11,571 nt of DNA from positions 1 to 11,571 of the forward strand of contig JAHFDE010000039.1 in the NCBI GenBank assembly GCA_023249165.1, read 5' to 3'. Source of the stretch: Candidatus Methylomirabilota bacterium. Lineage in GTDB: Bacteria; Methylomirabilota; Methylomirabilia; Methylomirabilales; CSP1-5. The notes under the pieces were generated by a model, which had not been told where the DNA came from, did no database searches, and saw only the letters and a program-made list of their open reading frames with translations. Position numbers and translations under genes: made by a program. Below, in pieces: positions 8,601-11,571 of the stretch. Every line of letters starts with the position of its first letter. Within the stretch, counting starts at the first letter, position 1.

Positions 8601-9051
8601 GTGCGTCTTTATACTTCTCCGGCGTGTCGCTCCACACGTAGAAGTCGCGCAAGCGGCTCCCCGGCTTGGCCCGGCGGGCCTTCTGAAACCATGGGTGCCG
8701 GTCCGAGGTGTGATTCAGGACCAGCTCGGTGATTACGCGGAGGTTCCGTCGGTGGGCCTCCCGGAGAAAGACCTGGAAGTCGTGGAGGGTTCCGTAGGCG
8801 GGGTGAACGTCCGTGTAGTCGGCGATGTCGTAGCCGTCGTCCTTTAAGGGCGACGGGTAGAAGGGCAGCAGCCAGATGGCCGTGACGCCCAGATCCTGGA
8901 TATAGTCTAGCTTTTCGGTCAGCCCACGAAAGTCCCCCACCCCGTCCCCGTCACTGTCGTAGAAGGCCCGGACGTGGACTTCGTAGATGATCGCATCCTT
9001 GTACCAGAGGGGATCCCCCTGCATCGCGGACGCGTTCTTCGCCTGACGCAT
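5692..9051 (-). CDS. treS: Trehalose synthase-maltokinase fusion (TreS-Mak)
   Basis: This 1119-residue bifunctional enzyme interconverts trehalose and maltose (TreS) and phosphorylates maltose with ATP to maltose-1-phosphate (Mak/Pep2). TreS, a GH13 enzyme, spans about residues 12-555: DPLWYKDAIIYEVHVRAF (13-30), VLNHTSDRHPWF (111-122), GVDGLRLDAVPYL (205-217; nucleophile Asp212), LLAESNQWPED (251-261; acid/base Glu254) and LRNHDE (316-321). The kinase spans about 575-1119, with a cap motif RWFGGKAR (602-609), LVLKVFRR (753-760; likely ATP-site Lys756), RGHGDYHLGQ (964-973; catalytic Asp968) and IIDFEGEP (983-990; metal-binding Asp985). A Pro/Ala-rich linker (about 552-568) joins them. All key residues are intact. 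Free TreS (about 550-600 aa) and Mak (about 450 aa) are often separate; fusions of this type are known. The start lies 7 bases after the preceding stop, with GGAGG in the upstream gene's last codons. The stop overlaps malQ. Confidence 0.96.
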   Translation of the reverse strand: MRQAKNASAMQGDPLWYKDAIIYEVHVRAFYDSDGDGVGDFRGLTEKLDYIQDLGVTAIWLLPFYPSPLKDDGYDIADYTDVHPAYGTLHDFQVFLREAHRRNLRVITELVLNHTSDRHPWFQKARRAKPGSRLRDFYVWSDTPEKYKDARLIFKDFETSNWAWDPVARAYYWHRFYSHQPDLNYENPSVRRAILHVLDFWLGMGVDGLRLDAVPYLYERDGTSCENLPETHAFLKKVRRSVDEKFQDRMLLAESNQWPEDAVAYFGDGDECHMAFHFPVMPRLFMAIRTEDRFPIVEILHQTPPIPEPCQWALFLRNHDELTLEMVTDEDRDYMYRVYAQDPQARINLGIRRRLAPLLGNHHRRIELMNGLLLSLPGTPVIYYGDEIGMGDNIYLGDRNGVRTPMQWSADRNAGFSRANPQRLHLPIIIDPEYHYEAVNVEAQQTNPHSRLWWMRRVIALRKRFKAFGHGSLEFLHPENRKVLAFLRRYRDECILVLANLSRFTHCVELDLSAFKGMVPVEMFGRTEFPRIGEQPYFFTLGPHTFYWFALERPRVEGPAAAAPEETRLPILAVSNSWEAVFREGAKIALEEILPAYLQASRWFGGKARQVKSAKVLDTVVVPSAPRGAVLAMVEIRYTEGEPELYALPLTYGAGETAAQELGPHAAIARLRLTKDGRHEDGILFDALWDKGFCLALLEAVARRRHLKGAFGELLASPTQAFRRIRGPAETRLEPAIMKAEQSNTSVVYGDRLVLKVFRRLDQGINPDLEIGRFLTERAAFAHIPPVAGALEYRRGRSEPITVAVLEAFVPNQGDAWRYTLDALGGYFERALASSEMQVATLPKEPLLSLCEQDPPPLLREISGPYLASAELLGRRTAELHVALSQESEDAAFAPEPMTEFYRQSLYHALCGATDRAFQLLRQRLKEMPRGLQADAKRVLDLDGEIRKRFRQIRDRKITAMRIRGHGDYHLGQVLYTGKDFVIIDFEGEPARPLSERRLKRSALRDVAGMLRSFRYATRVALVEQAATGLIHSRPEAIAGLEVWGRFWTLWVSAVFLKAYLAVAGETPLIPRNRGELQVLLDAFLLEKAVYELAYELNNRPDWVRIPIQGILELLEGEG

Positions 9052-9058
9052 CGGGCGC

Positions 9059-9646
9059 TTACCCCCCCTCCTTCTCCTGTCCTGCGGCTGCCCCTCCGTT
9101 CCGCGGGCCGGTCTCAGGCGTGCCTCTGTCCTTTGACGAGGTCCCGGGGAGCGTACCCGCCTCCAGGTCCTTCGCCAGGCTGCTGATCTGGTCCCGGACC
9201 TTCACGTCCAGATGCTCGAGCCCTGTCTTGATCTCGTCCAATTTGGCCCCCACCGCCTCGCTGACAGGGGCGGGTGTATTGCTGACCGCGGTGAGTGCGC
9301 CCTTCGCGGCCGCGATCTTCTGCGTCGCCCTCCCGAAGTTTCTCTGTTCCACTTCGGCCTGCGCTGCGGCCAGAGAGCCCAGCAGTTCCTCAAACCCTAT
9401 GTTCAACTTCGCCCGCGCCAATGCCCGTTCAAGCTGAGTCTTCTGCGCCTCCAAGACCTTCTTTTCCATCGAGGTGAGCTGCTCCTTTTGACCTGCCACG
9501 AGCTGTTCTAGCTCCTGGACCTTCTTGTCCCGGATAAAATACCCCAACCCAAATCCTGCTACCGTTGCGGCGAAAACAACCACGATCCCGATGGTAACGT
9601 TGCGCAAAGCCTTGCTCAACCCTCCTCGTTCTTCAGCACTACCCAT
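9059..9646 (-). CDS. Unknown single-pass membrane protein with coiled-coil/helical domain
   Basis: I do not recognise the family. The 195-residue product has a short N-terminus with a few charges, then one hydrophobic segment (residues 17-38, including VTIGIVVVFAATVAGFGLGY) ending in RDKK. It looks like an uncleaved membrane anchor. Residues 40-80 are Lys/Glu/Gln/Leu-rich with heptad-like spacing, a likely coiled coil. Residues 81-120 and 128-165 are probably further amphipathic helices, split by a Pro-containing turn (NTPAPVSE). The tail (165-195) is Gly/Pro/Thr-rich and probably disordered. No catalytic motif is seen. GGAGG lies 7 bases before the ATG. It stops 7 bases before treS-mak, so co-transcription is likely. 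Side of the membrane is unclear, since positive charges flank both ends of the segment. It could be a scaffold or stress-envelope protein; no function is claimed. Confidence 0.82.
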   Translation of the reverse strand: MGSAEERGGLSKALRNVTIGIVVVFAATVAGFGLGYFIRDKKVQELEQLVAGQKEQLTSMEKKVLEAQKTQLERALARAKLNIGFEELLGSLAAAQAEVEQRNFGRATQKIAAAKGALTAVSNTPAPVSEAVGAKLDEIKTGLEHLDVKVRDQISSLAKDLEAGTLPGTSSKDRGTPETGPRNGGAAAGQEKEGG

Positions 9647-9706
9647 GCTTTTACCTCCGGCGTGAAAGGCACTCGGCCTCGTCCGGGACTGGGGTGATCA
9701 GGCGGT

Positions 9707-9946
9707 CTACCCCCTTCGCTCCTGCCTCTCCTCTTCCGGAACCGAGGGCGAGCGGGGCCCGCCCGATCCCCTCACGACCCCCTCCAGTCGGTCCAACGCG
9801 TCGGCGGTCTTCGTCCGAAGCGCCTCCGTGGCAGGGCCCACGGCCTTCACCTGACTGCGGAGATCCTCGAGACCGCCTGTGCGGATATAGGCGAGGACCG
9901 CGATCACCAAGGCGAGCACAGCGATAATGAAGGTCACGATCTCCAT
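9707..9946 (-). CDS. Small single-pass membrane protein, unknown function
   Basis: The product has 79 residues and I do not recognise it. Residues 3-21 (EIVTFIIAVLALVIAVLAYI region) form a strong hydrophobic segment right at the N-terminus. After RTGG comes a likely amphipathic helix (about 26-58, LEDLRSQVKAVG then ALDRLEGVV), and a charged, Pro/Glu/Arg-rich tail. The layout (anchor, helix, disordered tail) is like a short version of the next gene's product, though no clear sequence similarity is visible. I chose the ATG at 9946, since AGGAGG sits 7 bases upstream. The in-frame GTG at 9952 is only 1 base from that site and is unlikely. The gene lies 60 bases before the 195-residue membrane protein and is likely co-transcribed with it. 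Confidence 0.75.
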   Translation of the reverse strand: MEIVTFIIAVLALVIAVLAYIRTGGLEDLRSQVKAVGPATEALRTKTADALDRLEGVVRGSGGPRSPSVPEEERQERRG

Positions 9947-9953
9947 GGTCACT

Positions 9954-9959
9954 CCTCCT
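9954..9959 (-). promoter_or_regulatory. Shine-Dalgarno site deciding the start of the 79-aa gene
   Basis: AGGAGG on the minus strand lies 7 bases before the ATG at 9946 but only 1 base before the GTG at 9952, so it supports the ATG. Confidence 0.7.
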
Positions 9960-10066
9960 GTCCATCCTTCTTAGAGCGGGTGAATCGGGATCAGATCTCT
10001 CAGGCCCTCGAGCGAACGGACAACCGCGGGGAATGCAAGACCGAAGGGGGCGGAGCCTGACTGGAC

Positions 10067-10141
10067 TGGTGGGCGAAAGAGGGTTCGAACCTCTGACCCC
10101 CTGCTTGTAAGGCAGGTGCTCTCCCGCTGAGCTATTCGCCC
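10067..10141 (-). tRNA. tRNA-Val (anticodon UAC), CCA encoded
   Basis: The minus strand folds as a complete cloverleaf of 75 bases, with 3' CCA encoded (10067-10069). The 7-bp acceptor stem is GGGCGAA/TTCGCCC with discriminator A. The D-arm stem is GCTC/GAGC. The anticodon stem CCTGC/GCAGG encloses the loop CTTACAA, with anticodon TAC at 10107-10109 (Val). The T-arm AGAGG-TTCGAAC-CCTCT has the standard TTCGAA loop. It sits between glgC and the small membrane genes, in the same direction. It may share the glgC transcript or have its own promoter; none is clear. Confidence 0.97.
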
Positions 10142-10224
10142 ACAGTCGCCCCCGAAGACCGCATAGGATCCCCAGCTTCGCAATATGACCCCTCTCTATC
10201 CCCCCGTGGCCTGGAGAGAACGCA

Positions 10225-10249
10225 GACCGAAGGAGGATCCTTAGCGGTC
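10225..10249 (-). terminator. Imperfect hairpin at the glgC stop; possible weak terminator or processing site
   Basis: On the minus strand GACCG-CT-AAGGA-TCC-TCCTT-CGGTC forms a 10-bp stem with a 2-base bulge and a 3-base loop. The glgC stop codon lies within its 5' arm. The bases after it (TGCGTTCTCT) are only mildly T-rich, so it is not a classic Rho-independent terminator. It could slow exonucleases or mark the end of glgC ahead of the tRNA. Confidence 0.3.
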
Positions 10250-11494
10250 CGGCCTGTAGGGCCAGGGCACCTTCGGCTCTTCCCGAGGGATAACCACGAT
10301 CCCGCTTTCCGTCACGAAATACCGCTCTCGGTCTTTCTCCGGGTCATAACCGATCTCGGTCCCCGGCGGCACGTAGACGTTCTTGTCGATGATGGTTCGG
10401 CGGATCCGGCAGCCCCGCCCGATCTCCACCCGGCTCATGATCACGGAATCTTCGATGAGACAATAGCTGTGTATCCGGACGTTCGGACTGATGACAGAGC
10501 CGCGGACCAGGCTCCCGCTGATGATGGTCCCCTCTCCCACGATGGAGTTCAGGGCCATTCCCTGACGCCCCGCCTCGTCGAAGACGAACTTCGCGGGTGG
10601 ACCGCGGTAGCTGACGGTCCGGATGGGCCAGCTTCGGTTGTAGAGGTTGAAGGACGGATCGACAGTCCGGAGATCCATGCTCGCCTCGTAGTAGGCATCA
10701 AGAGTCCCGACGTCGCGCCAGTAGCTTAGCTCCTCGCCCTTGAGGGGAGTCGGGATCCGGTTCCTCCTGAAATCATAGGCGGAGACCCTCCGTCCCTCCT
10801 TCACGAGGGCGGGCAGGATATCGCGGCCGAAATCGTGGGTGCTCACTGTTTTCTGCACGTCGTCGTAGAGGGCCTTGACGAGCGCCTCAGTGTTGAACAG
10901 GTAGTTGCCCATCGAGACCAGGGCGTGCCCTGGCTCTTCCGGAATCGGCTTCGGGTGGACCGGCTTTTCCTCAAAGCCCAGGATCCGCCACATGGAATCC
11001 ACCTCGAGCACCCCGAAGCTCGAGGCCCCCTCGATCTTCACTGGGACCACCGACACCGTCGCCACTGCTCCCTTCTCCCGGTGGTGCTCCACCATCTGGT
11101 GGATATTCATCTTGTAGATATGATCAGCCCCGAAGACGGCAACCATTTCAGGATCGGCCCGCTGGATCAGGTAGAGGTTCTGGTAGACGGCATCGGCCGT
11201 CCCCTGGTACCAGTCATCCCCCATCTGCATCTGGGCCGGGACGGGAACGACGAAGTGGTCTGCGAGGGCGCCCGAAAAGTCCCAGCCTTCCCGAAGATGC
11301 TCCATGAGCGATTGGGCCTTGAACTGAGTCAGGACGTAGATCGAGTAAATGCCGGAGTTGATGAGGTTCGACAGGACAAAGTCGATGATGCGGTACTTGC
11401 CGCCAAAAGGGACCGCCGGCTTCGCCCGGTCCTTGGTCAAGGGATGGAGCCGTTCCCCTCGGCCTCCGGCCAGGATCATCGCCAGGACTTCCAT
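10241..11494 (-). CDS. glgC: Glucose-1-phosphate adenylyltransferase (ADP-glucose pyrophosphorylase)
   Basis: The 417-residue product makes ADP-glucose and pyrophosphate from glucose-1-phosphate and ATP, the usual committed step of bacterial glycogen synthesis. It shows the nucleotidyltransferase signature LAGGRGERLHPLTKDRAKP (8-26), GGKYRIIDF (31-39), the ATP-site region WYQGTADAVYQN (95-106), GADHIYKMN (122-130; catalytic Asp124) and GFEEKP (173-178; glucose-1-phosphate-binding Lys177). Residues from about 300 on form a left-handed beta-helix-type C-terminal domain with hexapeptide-like repeats (SGSLVRGSVISPNVRIHSY area). Length and motifs match the family, with no damage seen. The ATG at 11494 is chosen because GGGAGGG lies 6 bases upstream. 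A TTG 7 codons earlier is in frame but has no good ribosome site. It is separated from the rest of the cluster by a tRNA and may form its own transcription unit. Confidence 0.97.
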   Translation of the reverse strand: MEVLAMILAGGRGERLHPLTKDRAKPAVPFGGKYRIIDFVLSNLINSGIYSIYVLTQFKAQSLMEHLREGWDFSGALADHFVVPVPAQMQMGDDWYQGTADAVYQNLYLIQRADPEMVAVFGADHIYKMNIHQMVEHHREKGAVATVSVVPVKIEGASSFGVLEVDSMWRILGFEEKPVHPKPIPEEPGHALVSMGNYLFNTEALVKALYDDVQKTVSTHDFGRDILPALVKEGRRVSAYDFRRNRIPTPLKGEELSYWRDVGTLDAYYEASMDLRTVDPSFNLYNRSWPIRTVSYRGPPAKFVFDEAGRQGMALNSIVGEGTIISGSLVRGSVISPNVRIHSYCLIEDSVIMSRVEIGRGCRIRRTIIDKNVYVPPGTEIGYDPEKDRERYFVTESGIVVIPREEPKVPWPYRPDR

Positions 11495-11500
11495 CGCTGA

Positions 11501-11507
11501 CCCTCCC
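11501..11507 (-). promoter_or_regulatory. Shine-Dalgarno site deciding the glgC start
   Basis: GGGAGGG on the minus strand lies 6 bases before the ATG at 11494 and falls inside the frame that would begin at the upstream TTG, so it favours the shorter product. Confidence 0.65.
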
Positions 11508-11517
11508 TCTTTCAAAC

Positions 11518-11545
11518 CTTATGCCGAGGGTCAGGGGCGAGTCAA
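11518..11545 (-). promoter_or_regulatory. Candidate sigma-70-type promoter for glgC
   Basis: On the minus strand a -35 box TTGACT (11540-11545, 5 of 6 to TTGACA) is followed after 16 bases by CATAAG (11518-11523, 4 of 6 to TATAAT). Transcription would begin near 11511, leaving a leader of about 15-20 bases that contains the glgC ribosome site. The -35 box is good and the spacer is slightly short. No operator is recognised. The gene upstream of glgC is outside the window. Confidence 0.5.
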
Positions 11546-11571
11546 GGCGGAAAAGCAAAAATCGAGCCATG

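Noticed and set aside
7255..8847. Plus-strand open frame (530 codons)
   Set aside because: It is antisense to treS-mak. The composition (Val, Pro, His, Arg-rich) is typical of an antisense shadow, with no motif seen.
9971..10183. Minus-strand open frame of 70 codons overlapping the tRNA
   Set aside because: Its middle (RIAQRESTCLTSRGSEVRT) is the usual translated form of a tRNA gene; it has no other protein-like feature.
1..11571. CRISPR array, insertion sequence, att repeats or phage genes
   Set aside because: No regularly spaced repeat, transposase, integrase or paired direct repeat was found; the window is a compact metabolic cluster.

Overview
This window is a high-GC bacterial locus in which every supportable gene lies on the minus strand, so it reads from the right edge to the left. 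It is a glycogen / alpha-glucan and trehalose metabolism cluster. In order of transcription it holds: glgC (ADP-glucose pyrophosphorylase); a tRNA-Val(UAC); two small single-pass membrane proteins of unknown function; a fused trehalose synthase-maltokinase (treS-mak); a 4-alpha-glucanotransferase (malQ) with a C-terminal CBM48 glycogen-binding domain; glgB (branching enzyme); and a GT4-type glgA/glgM that runs off the left edge after 321 codons.

Layout. 11518-11545 holds a good candidate sigma-70-type promoter for glgC. The stretch 9953-10240 holds an imperfect hairpin at the glgC stop, the tRNA, and a short non-coding stretch. From 9946 down to 1187 the genes are packed tightly: gaps of 60, 7, -4 (ATGA overlap) and 39 bases. 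This suggests one operon from the small membrane genes through glgB. A 223-base gap then precedes glgA/glgM, with no convincing promoter or terminator.

How the genes may work together. GlgC makes ADP-glucose. The GT4 synthase uses it either to elongate glucan directly or, as established for actinobacterial GlgM of the same family, to make maltose-1-phosphate. TreS-Mak interconverts trehalose and maltose and phosphorylates maltose to maltose-1-phosphate. GlgB adds alpha-1,6 branches. MalQ-CBM48 rearranges linear maltodextrins, probably while held on glucan by its binding domain. This gene set fits the GlgE (maltose-1-phosphate) route, but no glgE is visible here; it may lie beyond either edge or elsewhere.

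Organism. High GC, strong GGAGG-type Shine-Dalgarno sites, a CCA-encoding tRNA gene and this gene set point to a free-living high-GC bacterium. Environmental lineages such as NC10/Methylomirabilota, Rokubacteria-like or deltaproteobacterial groups are possible, but the sequence alone does not decide this. No mobile element, CRISPR array, phage gene or clear sign of recent transfer was seen. The enzymes are recognisable. The less explained parts are the malQ-CBM48 junction with an internal start, the two membrane proteins ahead of treS, and the missing glgE.
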